The notes beneath the pieces were generated by a model that saw only the letters and a program-made list of their open reading frames with translations, was not told the origin of the DNA and did not search any database. Positions 1 to 5,109 of a stretch of 10,498 bases of DNA are shown here, in pieces; position 1 is the stretch's first letter; each line of letters opens with the position of its first letter. The position numbers and the translations under genes are program-made. The DNA comes from JAVBKB01 sp031554275 (GTDB taxonomy: Bacteria; Bacillota; Bacilli; JARBTR01), in the NCBI GenBank assembly GCA_031554275.1, contig JAVBKB010000094.1:1-10498 (forward strand), in the 5' to 3' direction.

Positions 1-383
1 AGCCTTTTTTCCATCCGAAATTCTTTCAGCAGCTTTGTAGAACGCTCTTTGTAAACTGCTTCTGATAAGCCATAAGCCATTGCGGTTAATTGCATATGCT
101 CTTCAAGCGTCAGCTCATCATACAGAATCGGTGTTTCTGGGATAAATGTAAACTGCTTGCGGTAAGTAGTTCGATCTGCTTGAAAATCGGCACCATTTAT
201 TAGAATCTCCCCCTGCATCGGTTTCATCGTGCTAATGATATGCTTAATAATCGTTGACTTCCCCGCACCATTCAAACCAATTAAAGCAACAATCTGGTTG
301 GGCTCAACAGTGAAACTCACATCGTGCAGCACCGGTTTCTGAGTATAACCACCTGTGACATTTCGAACTGATAATAGCGTCAT
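1..383 (-). CDS. ecsA: EcsA, ABC transporter ATP-binding protein (N-terminal 127 codons; gene runs off the left edge)
   Basis: ATPase subunit of the Ecs ABC transporter. In B. subtilis this transporter affects protein secretion, regulated intramembrane proteolysis and competence, and EcsA works with the membrane protein EcsB, which would lie to the left of this window. The visible part reads MTLLSVRNVTGGYTQKPVL..., with a Walker A motif GLNGAGKST at residues 36-44. The Q-loop region reads FTFIPETPILYDELTL, where Glu stands in place of the usual Gln as I recall for EcsA, followed by the typical AMAYGLS segment. Start: I chose the ATG at 383 because GGAG lies 6 nt upstream. An in-frame ATG at 395 would add MEKI but has no ribosome binding site. 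The signature motif, Walker B and H-loop are outside the window. Family assignment is confident from the recalled similarity to B. subtilis EcsA. Confidence 0.93.
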   Translation of the reverse strand, partial: MTLLSVRNVTGGYTQKPVLHDVSFTVEPNQIVALIGLNGAGKSTIIKHIISTMKPMQGEILINGADFQADRTTYRKQFTFIPETPILYDELTLEEHMQLTAMAYGLSEAVYKERSTKLLKEFRMEKR

Positions 384-413
384 AATTTTCTCCATTTTCT
401 CGTTGATAAAAAT

Positions 414-442
414 ATTATAGCAAATTATTGGGTGTATATTAA
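414..442 (-). promoter_or_regulatory. Likely sigma-A promoter of ecsA
   Basis: Read on the minus strand, a TTAATA -35 box (437-442) and a perfect TATAAT -10 box (414-419) are separated by 17 nt. Transcription would begin near 407, giving a leader of about 25 nt before the ecsA ribosome binding site. It lies downstream of the terminator of the neighbouring operon, so ecsA is likely transcribed on its own. Confidence 0.65.
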
Positions 443-489
443 ATCTCAATTGGCACATCCTAAGTTTACAGAGGGAGCACATTGCCTGA

Positions 490-503
490 CAGTTAATTAA
501 CTG
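490..503. repeat. Perfect 14-bp palindrome upstream of the ecsA promoter
   Basis: CAGTTAATTAACTG is its own reverse complement and lies about 48 bp upstream of the ecsA -35 box. It has the shape of an operator for a dimeric regulator, but I do not recognise the regulator and the AT-rich core could arise by chance. Confidence 0.4.
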
Positions 504-714
504 CTAATTATGAACAGAAATTGATTGTGAAAACATTCAATAGGGGATGGTTGCTTTGAACACGTTTAATGCTGACTTTGATAGCCTGAAATGCTAAATG
601 CGTAAAATTTATTTTTACAAACAATTGCAGATGAGGTGTTTGTCGCAGACTACCGTTAGTAACCAAATTTCCATAATTCATTCATTCCATTCAGGCAATG
701 ACTCCCTCTTTAAC

Positions 715-738
715 GAGATGCAACGAAAGTTGCATCTC
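715..738 (-). terminator. Hairpin terminator of the hydrolase/adenylyltransferase operon
   Basis: A perfect 10-bp stem GAGATGCAAC / GTTGCATCTC closes a 4-nt loop (725-728). It starts 3 nt after the TAA stop of the adenylyltransferase gene. The minus-strand tail after the stem (GTTAAAG) is poor in T, while the plus-strand side is T-rich (AATTTATTTT). So it may end transcription in both directions or act partly as a 3' mRNA stabiliser. Confidence 0.7.
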
Positions 739-741
739 AAT

Positions 742-1593
742 TTATTTTGTGGAGTTTAATTTCATTTGTTCAAGATGTTTTGTGACATTCTCATCATAAT
801 CAGGATACTGATAATGAAGTTCATTTGAAACTGCCTGTGCCGCTTCACGAAACAACACAAAAGCAGCATCAAGCGCCTGCCAACAATTGTCGATGGAATC
901 AAGTCGATATGTCTGCATTAATAAAGACCATTGATCATCTGAGAGGTACTTTCTTATATACTTATAATTCTTACCAACACTGAATTGATAGCCGTGTACT
1001 GCGCCTACCTGCCACGATAACATTTGCAAAAGCTGAACCCTGACAATCTGCTCAATATGAAAGGATGCAAATAATATTTCATCACGGCAAAGTCCCTTAG
1101 CAACATAAGTGGCTACAAACCAAAACTCATTACAGCAGTCATCAAAAAAAGCAGCAGAAGGTTTTTTGATCCAATAATCTTCATCAGTTGGCACTGGCGG
1201 ATGTTCAACAAGTCCATCTTTGTCAAGTAGGATTGTAAGTAGTCTGTCGCTTGATAAATAATTTGATAACAGTTTTATTGGAATAATTGATAGATCAATT
1301 TTGATACCATCTTCCAGAATCATCAGGAAAGAAAACCACTCCATTTGTGGTGGAAATAAGCTCATTGCCTCTGGTTTTTGCATGATTACCCTTTTCCCGA
1401 AAACATCAAGCCAATCCTCGCTTTTTGTAAAAGCATCCATATCAGTGACGATGTAAGAAATATCGTAATCCTGATAACGATCCTTTGGCACATTCTGATT
1501 CGTGCGGGAACCTTCCATCCCTACTAATCGAATCCGTTGATCTTGTTGAGCGATCGATAGAAATAACTGCATCATTTCTTGTTCAGAGCGCAT
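742..1593 (-). CDS. aadK: AadK-like aminoglycoside (streptomycin) 6-adenylyltransferase, ANT(6) family
   Basis: A 283-aa cytoplasmic nucleotidyltransferase that in characterised relatives transfers AMP to the 6-hydroxyl of streptomycin and inactivates it. The protein follows the chromosomal B. subtilis AadK pattern almost end to end. It has MRSEQEMM at the start, the nucleotidyltransferase motif G28-S29-R30, the metal-binding pair D42-Y43-D44, a third carboxylate at D100 in KIDLS, then DDCCNEFWFV (151-160) and GKNYKYIRKYL (207-217). It ends near YPDYDENVTKH. The frame is open from a TTG at 1617, but I chose the ATG at 1593 because a GGGGGG ribosome binding site lies 5 nt before it and the protein then begins like AadK. 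It starts 14 nt after the stop of the hydrolase gene, so the two are probably co-transcribed. No catalytic residue looks lost. Actual substrate and level of resistance cannot be read from sequence. Confidence 0.92.
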   Translation of the reverse strand: MRSEQEMMQLFLSIAQQDQRIRLVGMEGSRTNQNVPKDRYQDYDISYIVTDMDAFTKSEDWLDVFGKRVIMQKPEAMSLFPPQMEWFSFLMILEDGIKIDLSIIPIKLLSNYLSSDRLLTILLDKDGLVEHPPVPTDEDYWIKKPSAAFFDDCCNEFWFVATYVAKGLCRDEILFASFHIEQIVRVQLLQMLSWQVGAVHGYQFSVGKNYKYIRKYLSDDQWSLLMQTYRLDSIDNCWQALDAAFVLFREAAQAVSNELHYQYPDYDENVTKHLEQMKLNSTK

Positions 1594-1607
1594 ACAATCC
1601 CCCCTTT

Positions 1608-2405
1608 TTATTGACAAAAACCAATGACTTCTTCGGGTACTTCTTCATACGTAAAATACAATTGATGTTTAATGCCTGTAAATTCTTTAACGCGGACAGT
1701 TTCAAAATTCTCAGCAAGTGACTTCGCTTTCGAACTATCCAGAACGCCATCTGAATCGGAGGTGATAATCAGTGTTGACTCCTCCACGTTTTCTGCATAA
1801 GACTTTGTATCGATATTATCTGTGATAAACCACGCAAATGGGCTATTGAAAATCGGAAAGACAAGATTATATAAGTCAACAAAATCTCGATACGGTGAAA
1901 TCAAAACCAGCTTAGCACAATCTCTTTCTGATGCCAGATAAGTAGCAATACCTGTACCGTAGCTGAACCCCAACACAAAAATATTTTCCTTATCCACATA
2001 ATCAAGTGTTGAGACAGCATCATAAGCGGCCGTAGCCGCATATTGAATGGATTCCAAATTAATTTTGCCTTCGCTTTCTTGGCTACCAGGAAAGTCCACA
2101 GAAACAAACACATAGTCATCAAACGACCTGCCAGTACTAGCGACAGCATTGTAAGCAATTTCACCTGTGCCGCCAAAGTAGATGATTGTTTTCCGTGCCT
2201 CTTCATAGTTTTCACTTCTAACAAACCCTACTAGTTCATTATTTTCGCCCATCTCAAGCTTATGTATCGCATTGTCATTCATTGACATTTTCTCAACGTT
2301 TTTGAAAGCAGAGTAGTCAATATAACGGCAAAAGTAATTAAAGGAAACCCCAAGTCCAACAAATATAATCATTCCACTGATAACGATCTTCGCAACTTTT
2401 TTCAT
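1608..2405 (-). CDS. Membrane-anchored alpha/beta hydrolase (serine hydrolase), substrate unknown
   Basis: A 265-aa protein with an N-terminal membrane anchor at about residues 7-25 (positively charged MKKVAK before it), then an extracytoplasmic alpha/beta-hydrolase fold. The nucleophile elbow is GFSYG with Ser148. A plausible acid lies around D219-D223 (TSDSDGVLD) and the likely catalytic His is H247 in GIKHQLY. An oxyanion-type segment YFGGTGE (76-82) comes earlier. It could be an esterase, lipase or peptidase; nothing narrows the substrate. It is the first gene of a two-gene operon with the AadK-like enzyme downstream. The start ATG at 2405 is preceded in frame by a stop. Its nearest Shine-Dalgarno (GAGG, 2420-2423) is 14 nt away, which is long and may be explained by coupling to a tiny ORF (see 2402-2413). 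Confidence 0.85.
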   Translation of the reverse strand: MKKVAKIVISGMIIFVGLGVSFNYFCRYIDYSAFKNVEKMSMNDNAIHKLEMGENNELVGFVRSENYEEARKTIIYFGGTGEIAYNAVASTGRSFDDYVFVSVDFPGSQESEGKINLESIQYAATAAYDAVSTLDYVDKENIFVLGFSYGTGIATYLASERDCAKLVLISPYRDFVDLYNLVFPIFNSPFAWFITDNIDTKSYAENVEESTLIITSDSDGVLDSSKAKSLAENFETVRVKEFTGIKHQLYFTYEEVPEEVIGFCQ

Positions 2406-2413
2406 TTATACAT
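2402..2413 (-). CDS. Possible 3-codon coupling ORF (MYK) before the hydrolase gene
   Basis: ATG TAT AAA TGA sits 6 nt after a GAGG ribosome binding site, a better spacing than the hydrolase start itself has. Its TGA overlaps the hydrolase ATG as ATGA, the arrangement used for translational coupling. It is only 3 residues, so this may be chance. Confidence 0.25.
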   Translation of the reverse strand: MYK

Positions 2414-2467
2414 ATACATCCTCAAAAAAATTTGTAGCAGCAATCTGAAAATCATGCTTAAACGCAC

Positions 2468-2499
2468 AATAGCGAAAGTGTTTCCAATATTTCGCTATT
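2468..2499 (-). promoter_or_regulatory. Stem-loop in the leader of the hydrolase/adenylyltransferase mRNA
   Basis: A perfect 10-bp inverted repeat AATAGCGAAA / TTTCGCTATT encloses a 12-nt loop. It lies about 65 nt before the hydrolase start and inside the predicted leader. There is no T-run right after it on the minus strand, so it is not a simple terminator. It could be an attenuator element, a protein binding site or a DNA operator. The next T-run (TTTTTTT, 2424-2430) is about 40 nt further on. Confidence 0.5.
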
Positions 2500-2527
2500 A
2501 TTGTCGCAATCGCTTTTCCAATAGCAT
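2498..2527 (-). CDS. Possible 9-aa leader peptide (MLLEKRLRQ)
   Basis: ATG CTA TTG ... TAA lies about 30 nt after the predicted transcription start, with an AGGA 5 nt before the ATG. Its stop codon overlaps the first two bases of the 10-bp stem-loop (2468-2499), so a ribosome translating it would sit on the 5' arm. This geometry resembles ribosome-controlled leaders of antibiotic-response genes. There is no proof that it is translated. Confidence 0.3.
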   Translation of the reverse strand: MLLEKRLRQ

Positions 2528-2562
2528 CTCTTTCCTACATTACAGAAGAAGCTACGTTTTTC

Positions 2563-2591
2563 ATTTTACCATAAATGATTCCACCTATTAA
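2563..2591 (-). promoter_or_regulatory. Likely sigma-A promoter of the hydrolase/adenylyltransferase operon
   Basis: On the minus strand, TTAATA (-35, 2586-2591) and TAAAAT (-10, 2563-2568) are 17 nt apart, and the -10 box carries the TGG of an extended -10 element. The start would be near 2556, giving a leader of about 150 nt before the hydrolase ATG. The upstream terminator at 2680-2715 shows that this unit is separate from the ABC transporter. Confidence 0.65.
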
Positions 2592-2679
2592 TTACCGGAT
2601 TCATTTTTTCTTGGTGATGGCTTACCTGTTTCTATATCCAGCCAAAACCCAATCTAACTTCCCTGTTTTTATCCCTATT

Positions 2680-2715
2680 AAAAAAACTGTCGAAAGAACA
2701 GCGTTTTCTCGACAG
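2680..2715 (-). terminator. Rho-independent terminator after the ABC transporter operon
   Basis: On the minus strand, CTGTCGA and TCGACAG form a 7-bp stem, possibly extended inward by GAA/TTC with a bulge, followed at once by seven T. It lies about 130 nt after the ATPase stop codon. Confidence 0.75.
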
Positions 2716-2847
2716 CCTGACAAAAGTCATTAATTGACTCTGTAATGCAAAAGTTCGTAACCTGGATGGCTGTATTGGGATCAGAATATAGAGAAAGCGC
2801 TGCCAAATAAACAAAGCGTTGGTTCGATGTACTTTATACTGACCTCT
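2716..2847. other. Untranslated tail of the ABC operon with short inverted repeats
   Basis: The stretch between the ATPase stop and the terminator holds TGAC-AAAA-GTCA (2718-2729) and AGTCA-TTAAT-TGACT (2725-2739), packed next to the terminator stem. Frames through it are open for about 50-60 codons but lack ribosome binding sites and run through the terminator, so I do not call a gene. A remnant of an insertion sequence or of a small repeat element is possible but unproven. Confidence 0.35.
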
Positions 2848-3522
2848 TTATTGATTTATTAATTTCCCGTTTTCAATCCGGTAAATTGTATCTACTAAAT
2901 CTAACACTCGTTCATCATGAGTGACTACAATCGCAGCCTTTCCAAATTTTTTGGTCTCATTTCTGATAAGCTCAACAACTTGTCTGCCGCGTTCGCTGTC
3001 AAGGCTTGCCGTAGGTTCGTCAGCCAAAATAATATCCGGTTGGCTAATAAAGGCCCGAGCAATTGCAACTCTTTGTTTTTCGCCACCAGATAATTGGCTT
3101 GGAAATGCTTTTAGCCTTTTCGACAGGCCTAAGTTGTTTAGTAAATTGTTGGCATAATCAGCGTTTTTAGCGTTTATCCCGATTTTACTCATATATTCAA
3201 GCTGTTCTTCTACCGTAAGAAACGGTACAAGCTGATGTGTTTGAAAAATAAAGCCAATCTGCTCCCTGCGAATTTTCGTCCATTGCTTTTTGTTGTTGCT
3301 TGAGATAACCGTATCGCCGATGTTGATATTTCCTGTAGTTGCAGAAAGCAATGCGCCCGCAATCGATAACAAAGTGGTTTTTCCAGAGCCGGATGGCCCG
3401 ACAATTGCCACAAATTCTCCTGCCTTCACTTTCATGCTGACATCTTTGAGGACATGATTTTCACCATCGCCATCCTTAAAAGTCTTTGAAACGTTGTTAA
3501 TCTGCAATGCATATTCTGCCAT
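2848..3522 (-). CDS. ABC transporter ATP-binding protein, HrtA/MacB type
   Basis: A 224-aa cytoplasmic ATPase that would power the FtsX-like permease encoded just upstream. All ABC motifs are present: Walker A GPSGSGKTT (42-50), Q-loop FIFQTHQLVP (Q94), signature LSGGEKQ (144-150), Walker B IILADEP (164-170, catalytic Glu169) and H-loop VTHD (H202). FIFQ..QLVP and the overall length match the HrtA/LolD/MacB branch rather than importers, so export or envelope work is likely. The start ATG at 3522 overlaps the permease stop (TAATG), with GGAGG about 10 nt upstream, so the two genes are translationally coupled. S. aureus HrtAB removes excess heme and is the closest relative I can recall; the substrate here is inferred only. 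No HssRS-type two-component genes are in the window. Confidence 0.92.
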   Translation of the reverse strand: MAEYALQINNVSKTFKDGDGENHVLKDVSMKVKAGEFVAIVGPSGSGKTTLLSIAGALLSATTGNINIGDTVISSNNKKQWTKIRREQIGFIFQTHQLVPFLTVEEQLEYMSKIGINAKNADYANNLLNNLGLSKRLKAFPSQLSGGEKQRVAIARAFISQPDIILADEPTASLDSERGRQVVELIRNETKKFGKAAIVVTHDERVLDLVDTIYRIENGKLINQ

Positions 3523-4601
3523 TATTCGTTACCTCCAATTGCAATTATAGGATCAACCTTAGCCACCTTTAAGAGTGTAAACAAACTGCTGATAACAGAA
3601 ATAATAACAAACGCAACAGATATTAAAAGCGTTTCATTTAATGAAAGTGTAAAGGGCATTTTATTTGGCATCACGGACGTAATAACAAATGTAAGTAAAT
3701 TTCCAATGAGTACACTACACCCCGCTATTATAACAATCTGCCATATAATCATGGATGCAAGCTTTTTCATAGGGGTTCCGATTGCTTTCAATGTTCCAAA
3801 CTGTGGTATCTTTTGAATAGTAACAATATAAAAAAACACACCTAGTATAATAGCTGAAATGACAAGTAAGACAAGCAAGATCATATTTATTGTAAGCTGT
3901 TGCTGTGAATGCCCCGGGATTTTCTCAACAACTTGATCTTTGCTCAAAACCTTGATTCCATTAATATCAAGGTTATCTATACTTGCATCTTTTATCGCTA
4001 TCGCATTATGTACTACAGTGTCATCATTTGTAGTTTTGCTTTTAATCTCCTGATGTGTTTCCAAAGTGATTACACCAACCGGAGAATGAGTGTAGTATTC
4101 ATTTTTCGTAAAACCGATAACCTTTAACTGCATATTTGAAGCGACATCCGTAACTATATCGCCAATCGCAATCCCTTCATCGGCAAAAGTGTCATTTAAG
4201 ATTATTTCATTATCGCTGAGCGTTTTATTCCCTTCAGTTACATCCACCATCATAAAGCTGTCTTTATCTATTGCGAAGTAGGTACAGTCCATTTTGGTGG
4301 TTTCATCGGGTTTGGAAATCGACACTCTCTGTAAGTTGAAAACGGTCGCTTCATCTACCTTCGCTTTTACTACATCGTATTGTTCAGGTGTAATCTCTGA
4401 ACGGTTTATTATGTCTTCCGAATCTTCAGATATAACAAAATACGCTGCCTTGCTGTCTTCGATTGTAGCGCTGGTAACAATCCCTAAACCATTGGCAAGT
4501 CCACCTAAGAACAAGACCATAAAAGTGAGGAGTACCAATATTCCTGTAATGAGTCCGTATTTCAATTTATAATGCCTTAGTTCTTTCCACGCTAAAAACA
4601 T
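3522..4601 (-). CDS. ABC transporter permease, FtsX-like, HrtB/MacB type
   Basis: A 359-aa membrane protein with the four-helix layout of this family: TM1 at about 16-36, a large extracytoplasmic domain at 37-236, then TM2 (237-262), TM3 (284-310) and TM4 (324-346). It carries the conserved loop TIQKIPQFGTLKAIG (261-275) and the C-terminal KVDPIIAIGG signature near residues 348-357. These points and the MPFTLSL segment (315-321) recall S. aureus HrtB. Proteins of this class do not import; they extract or expel hydrophobic compounds or transmit mechanical force across the membrane. The start ATG at 4601 has AAAGGAG 5 nt upstream. It is the first gene of a two-gene operon with the ATPase. Substrate unknown; heme, antimicrobial peptides and lipoproteins are all possible. 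Confidence 0.9.
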   Translation of the reverse strand: MFLAWKELRHYKLKYGLITGILVLLTFMVLFLGGLANGLGIVTSATIEDSKAAYFVISEDSEDIINRSEITPEQYDVVKAKVDEATVFNLQRVSISKPDETTKMDCTYFAIDKDSFMMVDVTEGNKTLSDNEIILNDTFADEGIAIGDIVTDVASNMQLKVIGFTKNEYYTHSPVGVITLETHQEIKSKTTNDDTVVHNAIAIKDASIDNLDINGIKVLSKDQVVEKIPGHSQQQLTINMILLVLLVISAIILGVFFYIVTIQKIPQFGTLKAIGTPMKKLASMIIWQIVIIAGCSVLIGNLLTFVITSVMPNKMPFTLSLNETLLISVAFVIISVISSLFTLLKVAKVDPIIAIGGNE

Positions 4602-4658
4602 AATTTCTCCTTTCGATTAACAGAAATAGTTACTGAATCAAACCGTTCAGCCTTCCCC

Positions 4659-4680
4659 GATTGTGCCATAGAGCACAGTC
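4659..4680. repeat. Imperfect inverted repeat in the leader of the ABC operon
   Basis: GATTGTGC and GCACAGTC are 8-nt arms with one mismatch (a G-U pair in RNA) around a 6-nt spacer. It lies 58 nt upstream of the permease start. It could be an operator for a local regulator or a leader hairpin; I do not recognise a known motif. Confidence 0.35.
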
Positions 4681-4758
4681 GCCTTTAGCAAAATCGCCAT
4701 TTCCCCTGCGTAAATCAGTTTGAATTTGATCCATCGGCAAGATTTTTCGTATTACCAG

Positions 4759-4789
4759 ATTTTAATAATTACCTAACTTCAATTTTCAA
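4759..4789 (-). promoter_or_regulatory. Weak promoter candidate for the ABC operon
   Basis: On the minus strand, TTGAAA (4784-4789) and TAAAAT (4759-4764) are 19 nt apart, longer than ideal. The -35 box lies inside a 13-bp palindrome AATTTTCAAAATT (4781-4793) that could bind a regulator. The leader would be about 150 nt. Confidence 0.25.
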
Positions 4790-4862
4790 AATTCTCAGCA
4801 CTTCCACAAATAACAATAGGCCACCTATATGACCTCAATACGTCCTATTCCAGTGTCTTGAT

Positions 4863-4888
4863 AAAAAAACAGCCTATAATTGGCTGTT
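4863..4888 (-). terminator. Rho-independent terminator (minus strand)
   Basis: AACAGCC and GGCTGTT form a 7-bp stem around TATAATT. Read on the minus strand the stem ends in a run of seven T (two of them shared with the stem). It begins at the stop codon of the gene remnant (4888-4962) and is the first good terminator downstream of the DUF4139 gene. Confidence 0.75.
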
Positions 4889-4962
4889 CATTTTGCTAGC
4901 GATTTTAACACAAAATCCAGAGGATCAATTCATTTCTGCTCTTCATTAGAGAAATGGATCAT
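4888..4962 (-). pseudogene. Putative decayed gene remnant ending at its terminator
   Basis: Read on the minus strand from an ATG at 4962, the frame gives MIHFSNEEQK, then a TGA, then IDPLDFVLKSLAK and a second TGA that abuts the terminator stem. Both halves look like ordinary protein sequence, and the internal TGA could be a former TGG (Trp). Upstream of the ATG the frame continues three codons and then meets stops. With only 24 sense codons no family can be named and chance cannot be ruled out. The tight fit to the terminator is the main support. Confidence 0.35.
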
Positions 4963-5109
4963 TTTCTCGAATTATCACAGAATTAAAACGAGATAATGTA
5001 TTCAACTTCAACTTATCCTAATTGTCGGTAGAAATGCAACTTAAAACTCCCGATAAAATTTTCAAAGACGAGGAATAAATCACGAAGGATAGCGGGACTT
5101 ATTTGCACC

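Larger units (their letters stand above)
384..741. other. Intergenic region between ecsA and the adenylyltransferase operon
   Basis: This stretch holds the ecsA promoter (414-442), a perfect 14-bp palindrome (490-503), a small imperfect hairpin GTAAAA/TTTTAC (602-618) and the terminator of the upstream operon (715-738). I found no convincing gene in either direction. The middle part (about 505-710) shows no recognisable feature. Confidence 0.6.
4602..5109. other. Intergenic region upstream of the ABC transporter
   Basis: It contains a weak promoter candidate (4759-4789), an imperfect inverted repeat (4659-4680), a minus-strand terminator (4863-4888) and an apparent gene remnant (4888-4962). 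The part at 4963-5109, just after the DUF4139 stop, shows no gene. No terminator stands directly after the DUF4139 gene, so its transcripts probably run to the hairpin at 4863. Confidence 0.55.

Noticed and set aside
525..540. TTGTGAAAACATTCAA resembles a CcpA cre site
   Set aside because: It lacks the central CG of the cre consensus and is far from any promoter.
556..597. Plus-strand 13-codon ORF (TTG start, MNTFNADFDSLKC) with AGGGG 9 nt upstream, ending in Cys like a signalling peptide
   Set aside because: TTG start, no promoter, no secretion or maturation genes nearby; expected by chance.
1485..1721. Plus-strand open frames opposite the hydrolase and adenylyltransferase genes
   Set aside because: Shadows of well-supported minus-strand genes; no ribosome binding sites or family features.
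2632..2814. Minus-strand 60-codon open frame beginning at TTG (MFIWQRF...)
   Set aside because: No ribosome binding site and it runs through the T-tailed terminator at 2680-2715.
4781..4793. AATTTTCAAAATT as a CodY box
   Set aside because: Two bases shorter than the 15-bp consensus; about five mismatches when aligned, so not called.
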